Positions 7,853-17,700 of a stretch of DNA of 64,000 nt are shown in pieces; position 1 is the first letter of the stretch; the number at the start of each line of letters is the position of its first letter. The notes beneath the pieces are model-generated. The model worked only from the letters and a program-made list of their open reading frames with translations. It was not told where the DNA came from and ran no database searches. This DNA is from Hungatella sp. (GTDB lineage: Bacteria; Bacillota; Clostridia; Lachnospirales; Lachnospiraceae), in NCBI GenBank assembly GCA_022795805.1, contig JAAWHK010000004.1, forward strand, positions 1 to 64,000, given 5' to 3'. The position numbers were made by a program, and so were the translations under genes.

Positions 7853-9682
7853 ATGCAGATGGTATCACGTAGAAATTATCTGGCGATCACGGCGGTGATG
7901 CTGGTGGTGTTTTTTCTTTTCCAGTTTACCAATGTGGCGCTGGAGAGCTGGAATGATTATAAGAATAATTCATATGCCGTGGACAGAGAGAGTCTTCCCC
8001 CTGAAAGCGGGGCGTACACGGCAGGGACAGAGGGGAAAGCGGATCTGGAGGGAATACCCGGCGGCAGGATAGCGGTCTTTATAGGAAGTGAAGAGGATCC
8101 TGTGGGCCGGGTGGTAAACACATGGGCCGTCTACGGAAAAAAGAAGATAAAGACGTACGGCACCGTGGAGGAATACCAAAAGAACAAAAAGAGGGACGGG
8201 ACGGACGATGCACGGATGGTCGTCATAGATCCCGACGCCCTGGACTGGGAGCGAAAGGAGACCGTGGAAGGCATTAACGGCCTGGTCAGGCCCGGAGTGA
8301 GCATCGTGTTCACCGGCCTTCCGGACGTGTCGGTTATTGAGGGAAACCGGAGGCTTATGGACATTCTGGGCATCCGCGGCGTCAGGGAGAAGGAGACCTT
8401 TGTGACAGGGCTTCATCTGTACCAGGGATTTCTGCTGGGTGGGGAGATGGTGTACAGGGCGGCCGATGAGGAGGAGTACAGCCGGCGACAGGACATGGAG
8501 TTTACATTCCCCTGGTTCACCCTCAAAGAGGGTACAAAGGCCTACATGAGAGGCATTGGCGAAAACGACGAGGAGAAGGAAGAGGACGGGCCGGCGGTGA
8601 TCTGGAGAAACCGGCTGGGAGGAGCCTCCGTGTTCGCGGTTAACGGGGGATACATGGAGGACGCGGCGGGAATCGGGATTCTGTCCGCCATGTGCGCCCA
8701 GTCCGGGGATCACTTGATCTATCCTGTGGTCAATGCCCAGAACATGATCTTTACCGGTTACCCGGGGCTGGCCAGGGAAAACAGCAAAGAGATGATGGAG
8801 CGCTACGGCCACACGCTGCCTGAGATGCTCAGAAACAACGCCTGGCCGGCCATCGTTGCGGTCAGCAACCGCAGCCCCATGGGCCTTTCGTCCATGCTGT
8901 CCCCCCAGTACGATTACGAGGACAGCAATTATCCGGATCAGGCGGAATTTCTGTATCATATGAAGCGGCTCAACGAGCAGAACGGGGAAGTGGGGCTGTC
9001 GGGCGTAAGCGTATCCCCAACCCCCGTAAAGAAGAAGCTTCTGGAGGATGCCCGGCTGATGGAGGACACGATCCCTGAGTACCGGTTTGCCTCCTTCTAC
9101 GGAGGCGGTCTGGGAGACGATGAGATAAGCAAGGCTCTGGAGAGCGGGTTCCTGGACAAGGTGCGGACCGTGGTTACGGATTATGACGGCGGCAGCCAGG
9201 TTATCGGATACCAGTCAGAGCACGTCACCAGGCAGCAGATCGTCTCCGACGGCACCCGGCACACGTTTATGGAGGACTTCAGGGTCAGAAGCCTGGAGAC
9301 TGCCCTCGCTTACACCAGCACCGCGGCGGATATAAGCCGGGCGGCCTTCCCGGAAGGGGAGGAGGACACCTTTGAGAAAGTGATCTCCGACTTTGGCTGG
9401 AATATCCAGCATTACTGGGAGCCGTTTAAGGACTTTGCCGGGACTACGGTGTCAGACTGCGACGAGCGCATCCGCCGCTTCCTGGCCCTCGACTACCGGG
9501 AGATTGAGGAGAACGGCGCCATCCGGCTGGAGCTGGAGTGGACGCCGACGCCGGTGTGGTTTATCCTGCGAAGCGACGGCAGGGATGTGGACCGGGTAGA
9601 GGGCGGAAGGGTGAAAAAACTGGAGGACGGAGCGTGGCTTTTGGAAGCAGATGAGCTGATGGTGACGATCCGGATGAAATAG
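7853..9682 (+). CDS. DUF2194 / PelA-like extracellular protein
   Basis: 609 residues. An N-terminal signal anchor (about residues 9-28) leads to an extracellular part with a Rossmann-like region (GGRIAVFIGS, VVIDPDALDW), a central domain around LSSMLSPQYDYEDSNYP, and a C-terminal beta-rich end. It resembles DUF2194 proteins, which take the place of PelA in Gram-positive Pel loci. No HxxxH metal motif of NodB-type deacetylases is visible and there is no glycosidase domain, so catalytic activity is uncertain. AGGAGAG lies just upstream of the ATG. It follows pelE by 7 bases. Confidence 0.65.
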   Translation: MQMVSRRNYLAITAVMLVVFFLFQFTNVALESWNDYKNNSYAVDRESLPPESGAYTAGTEGKADLEGIPGGRIAVFIGSEEDPVGRVVNTWAVYGKKKIKTYGTVEEYQKNKKRDGTDDARMVVIDPDALDWERKETVEGINGLVRPGVSIVFTGLPDVSVIEGNRRLMDILGIRGVREKETFVTGLHLYQGFLLGGEMVYRAADEEEYSRRQDMEFTFPWFTLKEGTKAYMRGIGENDEEKEEDGPAVIWRNRLGGASVFAVNGGYMEDAAGIGILSAMCAQSGDHLIYPVVNAQNMIFTGYPGLARENSKEMMERYGHTLPEMLRNNAWPAIVAVSNRSPMGLSSMLSPQYDYEDSNYPDQAEFLYHMKRLNEQNGEVGLSGVSVSPTPVKKKLLEDARLMEDTIPEYRFASFYGGGLGDDEISKALESGFLDKVRTVVTDYDGGSQVIGYQSEHVTRQQIVSDGTRHTFMEDFRVRSLETALAYTSTAADISRAAFPEGEEDTFEKVISDFGWNIQHYWEPFKDFAGTTVSDCDERIRRFLALDYREIEENGAIRLELEWTPTPVWFILRSDGRDVDRVEGGRVKKLEDGAWLLEADELMVTIRMK

Positions 9683-9717
9683 AAGAGGGTCAGCCGTCCA
9701 GTATAGGGAGATATGTC

Positions 9718-11190
9718 ATGAGAATATGTATAATAGCAGAAGGGTGCTATCCGTATGTGGTAGGCGGCGTGTCCAGCTGGACACACAGCCTGATAAAATC
9801 TTTTCCTGACCAGGAGTTTGTTATTCTGGCCATAGTGGCCGACCGCTCCCTGCGGGGAAAGTATGTGTACGATCTGCCGGACAATGTGACGGAGGTCCAT
9901 GAGCTGTACCTTAACGACGCGGACTGGGGCAGGAGAGGGCGGCGCAAAAAGCAGATGAGCCGAAAAGAGTACGAGGCGCTGCGCAGGCTGCTTCTGGGGC
10001 AGGAGACGGACTGGGACGTGCTGTTTGACTTCTTTCAGAAAAAGAAGATGTCCCTGGACGACATGCTCATGGGCGAGGATTTTCTGGACGCGGTGGCGGC
10101 GTACTATGATCTGGAATACAGCCAGCTGGTGTTCTCCGACTTTTTGTGGATGATGCGGTCCATCTATCTGACGCTGTTTACCACTTTAAAGATGAAAATT
10201 CCCAAGGCGGACGTGTACCACTGCGTGTGCACCGGCTATGCGGGAGTGCTGGGGAGCATGGCCAAGTATATCCACGGAGGAAAGCTTCTCATAACGGAAC
10301 ACGGGATCTACACCCGGGAGCGGGAGGAAGATCTCATCGTGGCAAAGTGGGTCCAGGGCGTGTATAAGACCATATGGATTGAACAGTTTCGGAAGATGTC
10401 CAATCTGGCCTACGAAAGGGCCGATCTGGTCACCAGCCTTTATAAGGAGGCCAGGGAGCTGCAAATAGAGGTGGGGTGTCCGCCTGAGAAGACGAGGGTC
10501 GTGCCCAACGGCATACGGGTGGAGGACTTTCAGAATATTCCCGGCAGGAGTCAGGAGGATGAGGGGAAGATCCATATCGGAGCCGTGCTTCGCGTGACCC
10601 CCATTAAGGATATTATGACCATGATACAGGCCTTCGGCTTTGCCAAGGAGAGAGAGCCGGCCTTAAAGCTGTGGATCATGGGTTCCTGGGAGGAGGATGA
10701 GGAGTATGCCAGGGGATGCTTTGAACTTGTTCGAACCATGGGCGTGAAGGATGTGGAGTTTACGGGGAAGATAAAGGCCGCGGATTACTACGGCAGAATG
10801 GATATGACCCTGCTCACCAGCATCAGCGAGGGGCAGCCCCTGACCATCCTGGAGAGCTTCGCAGCCAGAAAGCCGGTGATTGCCACGGATGTGGGCAACT
10901 GCCGGGGGCTGATCTGCGGCGAGGACGACGATCTGGGCCCGGCGGGCATCGTCACCCGGATCATGAATGTGCAGGAGATCGCCCAGGCCATGGTGCACCT
11001 GGCCCACAGCCAGCAGGAGCGGCAGCGGATGGGGGAAAACGGATACAGGCGCGTGGTTTCAGGCTATCAGTTCCGGTATATGCAGGATGCATACAGGGAA
11101 ATCTATAAAGAGTTTGCACAGAGCATGGGGATTGAGTGGACACAAAAGGATGCAGCGACGCAGGAAGGGGTGAGAGAATGGGAGGCGTAG
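9718..11190 (+). CDS. pelF: PelF family GT4 glycosyltransferase
   Basis: A 490-residue cytoplasmic GT-B glycosyltransferase that in Pel systems polymerises the sugar chain from UDP-sugars. PelF hallmarks are visible: GGVSSWTHSLI near the N-terminus, ITEHGIYTREREEDL in the middle, VVPNGI, then KDIMTMIQAF and the donor-site stretch SEGQPLTILESFAARKPVIA. It has no membrane segment and must dock on the membrane subunits. GGGAGA lies upstream of the start. The reading frame runs 13 bases into the next gene. Confidence 0.92.
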   Translation: MRICIIAEGCYPYVVGGVSSWTHSLIKSFPDQEFVILAIVADRSLRGKYVYDLPDNVTEVHELYLNDADWGRRGRRKKQMSRKEYEALRRLLLGQETDWDVLFDFFQKKKMSLDDMLMGEDFLDAVAAYYDLEYSQLVFSDFLWMMRSIYLTLFTTLKMKIPKADVYHCVCTGYAGVLGSMAKYIHGGKLLITEHGIYTREREEDLIVAKWVQGVYKTIWIEQFRKMSNLAYERADLVTSLYKEARELQIEVGCPPEKTRVVPNGIRVEDFQNIPGRSQEDEGKIHIGAVLRVTPIKDIMTMIQAFGFAKEREPALKLWIMGSWEEDEEYARGCFELVRTMGVKDVEFTGKIKAADYYGRMDMTLLTSISEGQPLTILESFAARKPVIATDVGNCRGLICGEDDDLGPAGIVTRIMNVQEIAQAMVHLAHSQQERQRMGENGYRRVVSGYQFRYMQDAYREIYKEFAQSMGIEWTQKDAATQEGVREWEA

Positions 11191-12629
11191 GCGTCAAGTT
11201 AAACCGGATATTTGGAAAGCGGTCCATCGCGGCGGATCTGGTGGGATTTACTTACAGTATCATCATCACCATTGCGCCCATACTGCTGGTGATTGGGACG
11301 ATTCTGCTGATGGGATTCGTGCTGGGATTCAGTGAGACGGATTATCTTACCAGGGAACTGTTCTCCTGTACCATACTGTATACGTTTATTTTTGCGCTTC
11401 TGACGGTGTCCCCTTTCAATGCGGTGCTGTCCAAGTACATGCAGGATGCCATCTATGAGGAGCGGTTTCAGGATATTCTGCCCTGTTACTACCTGGGGCT
11501 TGCCATGAATATGGCGTTTAGCTGCCTTTTGGGTATCCCGTTCTGTCTCTGGGAACATTTCGTGGGAGGCGTGGAGGTCTTTTACGTGTTCTGCGGGTTC
11601 TGCACCTATATATCCATGGTTCTGGTATTCTACTCCATGGTTTACCTCTCTATCTGCAAGGATTATGAGAGGCTTTTCGTGTTTTTCTTCATCGGAATGG
11701 CCATAGCGTTTATCCTGTGCCTGATTCTGGGGTTCTGGATGGGATGGGAGATTACGGAGAATATGCTGCTGTCTTTGACCGTGGGATTCTTTCTCATAGG
11801 AACCATGGAGTTTGCGGCCGTGAAGCGGTACTTTAAGGAGAACAGCAACCGGTATCTGCCGGTGCTTCGATACTTCAAAAAGTGGTGGAAACTGGTGGTG
11901 GTGAACTTCTTCTACATCTGCGGTCTCTATGTCCACAATTTTGTGTTCTGGACCCACGAGACCAGGACAATCATAGTCAGGAGCTTTGTGTACAATCAAC
12001 CCTACGACATGGCCTCCTGTCTCGCCATGTTTACCAACCTGTCGGCGACCATCATCTTTATCACCAATATCGAGATGCATTTTCACGAGAAATACAGAAG
12101 CTACTCGGAGGCTGTGATCGGAGGGAAAAGGGCGGATATCGTCAATGCCAAGAAGCGCATGTTCAGGCAGCTGGCCGGAGAGCTGATGAACCTGGCCAGG
12201 ATTCAGTTTATTATCTCCGTGGTGATCTATCTGCTGTGTGTGGTGTTTCTGCCCAGGTTCGGATTCGGAGGCTCCGTTCTCAGGATCTATCCCTGTCTGG
12301 CCGCAGGGTATTTCATCCTGTTTCTCATGTACGCATCGGTTCTGTTTATGTATTACTTCAACGACCTGACCGGCGCGGTTATATCCATCCTCTGCTTTTT
12401 CACGGCCACCCTTGCGGGAAGTATATTGGCAAAGAATCTAAGCGAGATCTGGTACGGCATCGGCCTGGTGGGAGGCTCCTTCATGGGCTGGAGCGTGGCC
12501 TACGCGCGGCTTCGATGGATCGAAAAGCACCTGGATACCCACGTGTTCTGCAGCGGTCAGCTTTTAAAACGGGGAATCGGACGCAAACCCTCCGGGCTGG
12601 TGTATCAAAAGAACAAGGCAGGAAAATGA
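11178..12629 (+). CDS. pelG: PelG family polysaccharide transporter
   Basis: 483 residues, almost entirely membrane helices (about 12), starting with LVGFTYSIIITIAPILL, typical of PelG. PelG is a MOP-superfamily-like protein thought to move the Pel chain across the membrane together with PelD, PelE and PelF. The ATG at 11178 has AGGAAGGGG upstream and overlaps pelF. An earlier in-frame ATG at 11136 lies deeper inside pelF and lacks a ribosome site. The stop overlaps the next gene (ATGA). Confidence 0.9.
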   Translation: MGGVGVKLNRIFGKRSIAADLVGFTYSIIITIAPILLVIGTILLMGFVLGFSETDYLTRELFSCTILYTFIFALLTVSPFNAVLSKYMQDAIYEERFQDILPCYYLGLAMNMAFSCLLGIPFCLWEHFVGGVEVFYVFCGFCTYISMVLVFYSMVYLSICKDYERLFVFFFIGMAIAFILCLILGFWMGWEITENMLLSLTVGFFLIGTMEFAAVKRYFKENSNRYLPVLRYFKKWWKLVVVNFFYICGLYVHNFVFWTHETRTIIVRSFVYNQPYDMASCLAMFTNLSATIIFITNIEMHFHEKYRSYSEAVIGGKRADIVNAKKRMFRQLAGELMNLARIQFIISVVIYLLCVVFLPRFGFGGSVLRIYPCLAAGYFILFLMYASVLFMYYFNDLTGAVISILCFFTATLAGSILAKNLSEIWYGIGLVGGSFMGWSVAYARLRWIEKHLDTHVFCSGQLLKRGIGRKPSGLVYQKNKAGK

Positions 12630-13828
12630 AAAAGCTCCTGTTTGTCATCAATACCATGGGGCAGGCCGGAGCGGAGACTGCCCTTCTGGAGGTGCTTAAA
12701 AAGCTGGAGGGATGCGGTCATGAAGTGTTTCTCTATGTGCTTATGGGCCAGGGGGAGATGATGGGGCAGCTGCCGTCAGAGGTCAGGCTTCTGAACCGGA
12801 ATTTCAGCACCATGTCCGTTTTGTCAGGGGCAGGCCGGAGGAGAATGGCCCGTACGGTGTGCCGGGCATTTTTCCGAAACGGAGGCTGCTGGAGGAAACT
12901 GTGCTGCCTGGCAAAGGTTTTCGCCTCTATGGCGAGAGGGGGAAGGATACGGATAAGCAAGCTTTTGTGGCGCATTGTTTCCGACGGGACCGTGCGTTTT
13001 GACACGACGTTCGACGGGGCCGTGGCCTGGCTGGAGGGAGGTTCCGCATACTACGTGGCGGAACATGTGAAGGCCGTTAAAAAGACGGCGTTCATCCACA
13101 TTGACTATGAGAACGCGGGGTATACAAGGGAGATGGACAGAGACTGCTGGAGAGAGTTTGACCAGATCTTTGCCGTATCCGGGGAGGTGAGGGAGCATTT
13201 CCTGGAGTTTTATCCCGCCTATAGATACAAAACAGGCATTCTGTACAATATGCTGGACGAGGAGAGGATCCGGAAAAGGGCCGGGGAGCCGGGAGGTTTC
13301 ACGGACGCCTATGACGGAATGCGGCTGGTGAGCGTAGGCCGGCTGTCCTGGCAGAAGGGCTACGACATTGCGGTGGAGGCCATGAAGCTTCTGAAAGATT
13401 CCGGGTACAGACTCAGGTGGTATGTCCTGGGGGAAGGGGATCAGAGGGGGCGTCTGGAGAAGAAGATACGGGCTCTGGGGCTTAAGGAGGATTTCATACT
13501 TCTGGGGGCGTTGGAAAACCCCTACCCCTACTATGTCCAGGGGGATATCTATGTACATACGGCCAGATTTGAGGGGCGGAGCATCGCCGTTCAGGAGGCC
13601 CGGATACTGGGATGCGCCATCGTGGCCACCGACTGCAGCGGCAACCGTGAGGAGATCACCCACGGAAAGGACGGAATCCTGTGCGGGCTGAGTGCCCGGG
13701 CGGTGGCGGACGCGGTGGCGGCCCTCATTGACGACGATGAGAGGCGAATGGCGCTGGGAAGAGAGGCAGGGAAAACGCGGCTGCCTGAGGGAAAAAGAAC
13801 GGAGGAACTGACGGATATTTTCCTTTGA
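12626..13828 (+). CDS. GT4 family glycosyltransferase
   Basis: A 400-residue GT-B enzyme. The N-terminal domain starts FVINTMGQAGAETALLEVL. The C-terminal half has the GT4 pattern VSVGRLSWQKGYDIAVEA, YVLGEGDQRGRLE and a donor site FEGRSIAVQEARILG. The ATG overlaps the pelG stop, although the frame is open much further upstream in an unused phase. It probably adds a sugar to a lipid-linked or side-chain intermediate; donor and acceptor cannot be read. Confidence 0.88.
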   Translation: MKKLLFVINTMGQAGAETALLEVLKKLEGCGHEVFLYVLMGQGEMMGQLPSEVRLLNRNFSTMSVLSGAGRRRMARTVCRAFFRNGGCWRKLCCLAKVFASMARGGRIRISKLLWRIVSDGTVRFDTTFDGAVAWLEGGSAYYVAEHVKAVKKTAFIHIDYENAGYTREMDRDCWREFDQIFAVSGEVREHFLEFYPAYRYKTGILYNMLDEERIRKRAGEPGGFTDAYDGMRLVSVGRLSWQKGYDIAVEAMKLLKDSGYRLRWYVLGEGDQRGRLEKKIRALGLKEDFILLGALENPYPYYVQGDIYVHTARFEGRSIAVQEARILGCAIVATDCSGNREEITHGKDGILCGLSARAVADAVAALIDDDERRMALGREAGKTRLPEGKRTEELTDIFL

Positions 13829-13856
13829 TATACGAAGAATGGCGGGAGGCGGGATT

Positions 13857-16157
13857 ATGGAGATGCTGTACTGGGCGGCTGAGTATGGGAAGGTGCTGGG
13901 GGGCTATGTGTTTCTGATGTTTGTCTGGCCCATGGTGGTCTTTGGCAGGCATCTGAAGAGGAAGACCGGCATGTATCGGTTCGGTTTCTGTGTGACGGCG
14001 CAGATCGTCCTGGTGAACACGGCCGTTCTGATACCGGGACTTTTTCATATTCTGAACCGGAAGCTGATCGTGTTTTTGTTTTACGGCGCTTTTGTGTGGG
14101 GGCTCTGCATGGAGGGGGAATGGTTTCGCTCCCTGGCCCGGAGCATTCGCAGAATAGAGTCTGTTTTTCGTTTTAACGGTTTTCGCCCGGGACGGTGGAT
14201 CAGGGGGCTTGTGTGGGATCTGTGGTGGCGGCATGGGAACGGGCTCTTGGTGTACCCGGCTTTCGGGGCGGTGGTTATGCTGGGCATGGCCTACTTTTCC
14301 TACGGGGCGTTTCAGGTTGGCTCCTACGGGGGCGGAGATCTGTACACCCATCACGCGTGGATATACGGGCTTATGGAGGGCCGGATCTTTGCCGACGGCA
14401 TCTACCCGGAGGCCATGCACTGCTTTGTCTACTGTCTCAACGCCCTGTTTGGCATCCGGGTGGACAGTATCCTTTTATTTTTGCAGAATATTCATATAAC
14501 CGTGTTTTTTGTCTCCGCTTACTTTCTGATGCGTCAGGTGTTTGCATGGCGCTACACGCCGATCTTCGTTCTGGCGCTGTTTGTGACCTTGGATGTGGTC
14601 AGTGCGGACGAGATCTACGGGATGTACCGCCTCCAGATGACCCTTCCCCTGGAGTTCGGGCTTCACACCCAGTTTCTGTGCGCCCTGTATCTTTTGCGCT
14701 ATCTGAAGGGGGAGGGAGGAGAAACGGTCAGGGGCAGACGGGTGAGGTACCGGCGCAGTGAGGATCTGTTTCTGCTGGCGTCTTCCGTGGCCGCCTCTGT
14801 GGCCGTCCACTACTATACGACCATTATGGCCGTGGTGATGTGCGCTTCCTTTGCCGCTTTTTCCCTGAAGCGGCTGTTTTCAAAGAGATATCTGGCGCCT
14901 GTTATGACGGCGGCAGTCTGCGGCTTTGCCGTGGCGGCGATGCCTATGGCCGGGGCTTTTGCGTCGGGGATACCCTTTAATTACTCCATCACATGGGCGC
15001 TGAACGCCATGGACGGCAGCGAGACCAGGGAGCTGGACGAAAAGCTGGAGGAGGAGAAGGCCGGGGAAGAGGGGAGTTCGGGGAATGAGGCCGCCGGGGA
15101 AGACGGGGGCTATCCCATAGAGAAAAGTGAGGCGGGAAACTGGCAGGAGAAAGTGACTGCGGTGTATGAAAAGGGATATAAGGCTCTCTACGGGCAACGG
15201 ACAGGCCTGGTGCTTCTTCTGACTGCGGTATCCGTGATGCTCTGCCTGTCGGGACGAAGGAATCCGGACCGGCTGCCGGGTACGGTCTGCAGAGGTTACC
15301 CTCCGGCCATCCTCCTGTCATTCTTCTACATCCTTCTGTACGCGGCGCCTTTTATGGGGCTGCCGGAGGTGATCTCCGACTCCCGTTTCTGTTCCACGGG
15401 CCATATGATGATCCTGGCAGTGATGATGATACCAATAGACGCCCTAATAGCGGCGGCTGTATCCGTGTGGGGGGAGAGATTTTTGTTCCACCTGCTGTCG
15501 TTTCTGGCGCCGGCTGGCATATACGCGGCCGTGATCCTGACAGGCAATTACCACGGGTATCTGTTCTATGAGATGACGCGGTGCAGGCAGGCGGTGGCAG
15601 TGACCAACCGGATCATAGAGGAATTTCCGGCGGGAAGCTTTGTGGTGGTCGCCCCCACGGACGAACTGTACCCGGTCAGCCCTTACGGATGGCATGAGGA
15701 GCTTCTCAGTTTTGTGAGAAACAGCGAAAACGGGGAGTATTTTCTTCCGACACAGCATATTTTTATTTATGTGGAGAAGAAACCGTTCCGCTACTCTCAG
15801 GCCCACTTTTTCACCGGGCCTTCCTGGCTGGCAGAGGAAAAATATCAGGATATCTACTGGGACAAGTACTCGAAAAAGTATCCGGAAAAGGGCAGCAGCC
15901 AGGCTCCGGAAGTCGACGCGTCTCAGATCTCCGTGGAGGCGGCCCAGACGGCCATGGAGGAGCTGGATAAGGGATGGCGGGCCTACACCCGTCTGGACAG
16001 GCGCACGGCACTGGAATCGAAAGCCTACGGCTGGTGCAGGAGATTTGCGGAAAGGTATCCCATGGCTCTGAAGGTGTATTATGAGGATGAGGACTTTGTG
16101 TGCTACTATTTGGAACAGGAGCCAGGGGAGGAACCGTATAACCTGGGCATGGAATAG
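13857..16157 (+). CDS. large multi-spanning membrane protein, GT-C-like
   Basis: 766 residues with about 12 membrane helices and a soluble C-terminal part. The ATG at 13857 is preceded by GGAGGCGG; an ATG 18 bases earlier has no ribosome site. An early outer loop reads GGGDLYTHHAW, followed by YPEAMH; an acidic residue in the first outer loop followed by YP..H is typical of GT-C lipid-sugar-dependent transferases. A charged, Glu/Gly-rich loop (about residues 385-430) interrupts the helices. Function is inferred from topology and location: a transferase or polymerase acting outside the membrane. Confidence 0.55.
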   Translation: MEMLYWAAEYGKVLGGYVFLMFVWPMVVFGRHLKRKTGMYRFGFCVTAQIVLVNTAVLIPGLFHILNRKLIVFLFYGAFVWGLCMEGEWFRSLARSIRRIESVFRFNGFRPGRWIRGLVWDLWWRHGNGLLVYPAFGAVVMLGMAYFSYGAFQVGSYGGGDLYTHHAWIYGLMEGRIFADGIYPEAMHCFVYCLNALFGIRVDSILLFLQNIHITVFFVSAYFLMRQVFAWRYTPIFVLALFVTLDVVSADEIYGMYRLQMTLPLEFGLHTQFLCALYLLRYLKGEGGETVRGRRVRYRRSEDLFLLASSVAASVAVHYYTTIMAVVMCASFAAFSLKRLFSKRYLAPVMTAAVCGFAVAAMPMAGAFASGIPFNYSITWALNAMDGSETRELDEKLEEEKAGEEGSSGNEAAGEDGGYPIEKSEAGNWQEKVTAVYEKGYKALYGQRTGLVLLLTAVSVMLCLSGRRNPDRLPGTVCRGYPPAILLSFFYILLYAAPFMGLPEVISDSRFCSTGHMMILAVMMIPIDALIAAAVSVWGERFLFHLLSFLAPAGIYAAVILTGNYHGYLFYEMTRCRQAVAVTNRIIEEFPAGSFVVVAPTDELYPVSPYGWHEELLSFVRNSENGEYFLPTQHIFIYVEKKPFRYSQAHFFTGPSWLAEEKYQDIYWDKYSKKYPEKGSSQAPEVDASQISVEAAQTAMEELDKGWRAYTRLDRRTALESKAYGWCRRFAERYPMALKVYYEDEDFVCYYLEQEPGEEPYNLGME

Positions 16158-16158
16158 G

Positions 16159-17694
16159 ATGGTAAAGACAGGAAAAACAGGAGGCGGTGCAGCCGTGATG
16201 CTTGCTTGTGTGCTGATGCTTGCGGGGGGCGGCCGGTATGCACAAAAGAAGGACTTTCTGTCCGTGGAGGGTCTAAGAAGCACGGCAGAAAAAGCCGCGG
16301 CCCCCAAAGGGTTGGAGGGGACCGTCGAAACCGTTGTCTTTGCGGAGTCAAACCGCAGGCTGGAGAATCCAAACCGGGGGTTCTATCAGCTTTACGAATT
16401 CCTCATCACGGATGAAGGGATGGATTACCGGGAGTTTATCGAAGAGTGGTACCCAAAGATTACGGATATCAGCCTGATGTTCATTCAGGTGAATCTGCAG
16501 TCCTATGTAAACGGTGAGATCACGGAGGAGGGGCTGAAACAGATCGGAGAACTTTTTGACGTGCTGGCCACCTACAAAAAACAGCTGATCGTCCGGTTCG
16601 TGTACGACCGGGAGGGAAAGATCGAGGAGCACGAGCCGGAGAGCCTGGATGTGATCGTGAGGCATATGGAGCAGCTGGAGAGCATTCTGGAGGAGCATGC
16701 AGGCCAGATCTTCATTGTCCAGGGAGTATTTACGGGCAACTGGGGGGAGATGAACGGGAGCCGGTACGACACAAAGGAGGACTGGAGAGTGCTGGCGGAA
16801 AAACTGGCCCGGGTGACGGATGATTCCATCTACCTGGGGGTCCGCACTCCGGCCCAGTGGCGTACGCTTATCCCCATGGAACAGACTGCGGCGGGAGTTC
16901 TGTCCTGCATCGGGGACGGTTTTGGAAGAAAGTCCAATGCGTCCCTCACGCCTCTCTGGGGGCGTCTGGGACTGTTCAACGACGGAATGCTGGGAAGCGA
17001 AAGCGACTACGGAACATACGGTGAGGAGAGCGCCGCAAAGGCCGGCTGGACGGAGCCCTGGATGCGGGAGGAGGAACTGGCCTTTCAGAACTGCCTGTGC
17101 AGGCTGGTGCCAAACGGCGGGGAGGTTATTGTGGACAATCCATGTAACGACCTGGCCAACGCGGTGAGGGACATGGAGCTTATGCATGTGACCTATCTCA
17201 ACAAGTGGCATGACCCGGCGGTTCTGGAAAAATGGAGAGAGACCGCCGTGGAGGAGGAGGGCTGCTTTGACGGACTGGACGGATACACGTATATGGAGCG
17301 GCGTCTGGGATACCGGTTCTTCATTGAATCCGTTCAATTAAAGTACAGGCGAAAGGGTTCCTGCCTGTCGGTGGCCATCAGAATAAAGAATGCGGGGTTT
17401 GCCCCCATATACAGGGAGCCGGAGATGAGACTGGTGCTTCGCGGTGAGGGCGGCGGAACAAAAGTCGTGTCTGTTCCCCTGGAGGGCAGTCTGCAAAGCC
17501 TCGCCGGGGGAACGGAATCGGACAGGGCGGTGACGCTTAGAAAGGACATTGTGCTGGAGGATTTTTCCGCAGGAACATACCGGATATACTTCGATATGAC
17601 GGACTCCGGTACCCGGACCCGCATCCGATTGGGCAATGAACAGAATGAGGAGAAGTACGGCTACTGCCTGGGAACGGTTGAACTGCGGCAGTGA
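16159..17694 (+). CDS. exported DUF4874/DUF4832 protein
   Basis: 511 residues with a signal-peptide-like N-terminus (VMLACVLMLAGGG). The mature part begins with ESNRRLENPNRGFY, the hallmark of DUF4874, followed by a TIM-barrel-like region and the DUF4832 section (LGVRTPAQWR, LGLFNDGMLG). The C-terminal 100 residues are beta-rich. These proteins recur in exopolysaccharide loci and are presumed to bind or cut glycans, but no activity is established. The start at 16159 directly follows the previous stop; its ribosome site is weak. Confidence 0.75.
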   Translation: MVKTGKTGGGAAVMLACVLMLAGGGRYAQKKDFLSVEGLRSTAEKAAAPKGLEGTVETVVFAESNRRLENPNRGFYQLYEFLITDEGMDYREFIEEWYPKITDISLMFIQVNLQSYVNGEITEEGLKQIGELFDVLATYKKQLIVRFVYDREGKIEEHEPESLDVIVRHMEQLESILEEHAGQIFIVQGVFTGNWGEMNGSRYDTKEDWRVLAEKLARVTDDSIYLGVRTPAQWRTLIPMEQTAAGVLSCIGDGFGRKSNASLTPLWGRLGLFNDGMLGSESDYGTYGEESAAKAGWTEPWMREEELAFQNCLCRLVPNGGEVIVDNPCNDLANAVRDMELMHVTYLNKWHDPAVLEKWRETAVEEEGCFDGLDGYTYMERRLGYRFFIESVQLKYRRKGSCLSVAIRIKNAGFAPIYREPEMRLVLRGEGGGTKVVSVPLEGSLQSLAGGTESDRAVTLRKDIVLEDFSAGTYRIYFDMTDSGTRTRIRLGNEQNEEKYGYCLGTVELRQ

Positions 17695-17700
17695 GCGGGA

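Noticed and set aside
12086-12625. Extended upstream frame that would make the GT4 gene at 12626 a 648-residue protein
   Set aside because: The extension is a shadow of pelG in another phase; the ATG that overlaps the pelG stop is the natural start.
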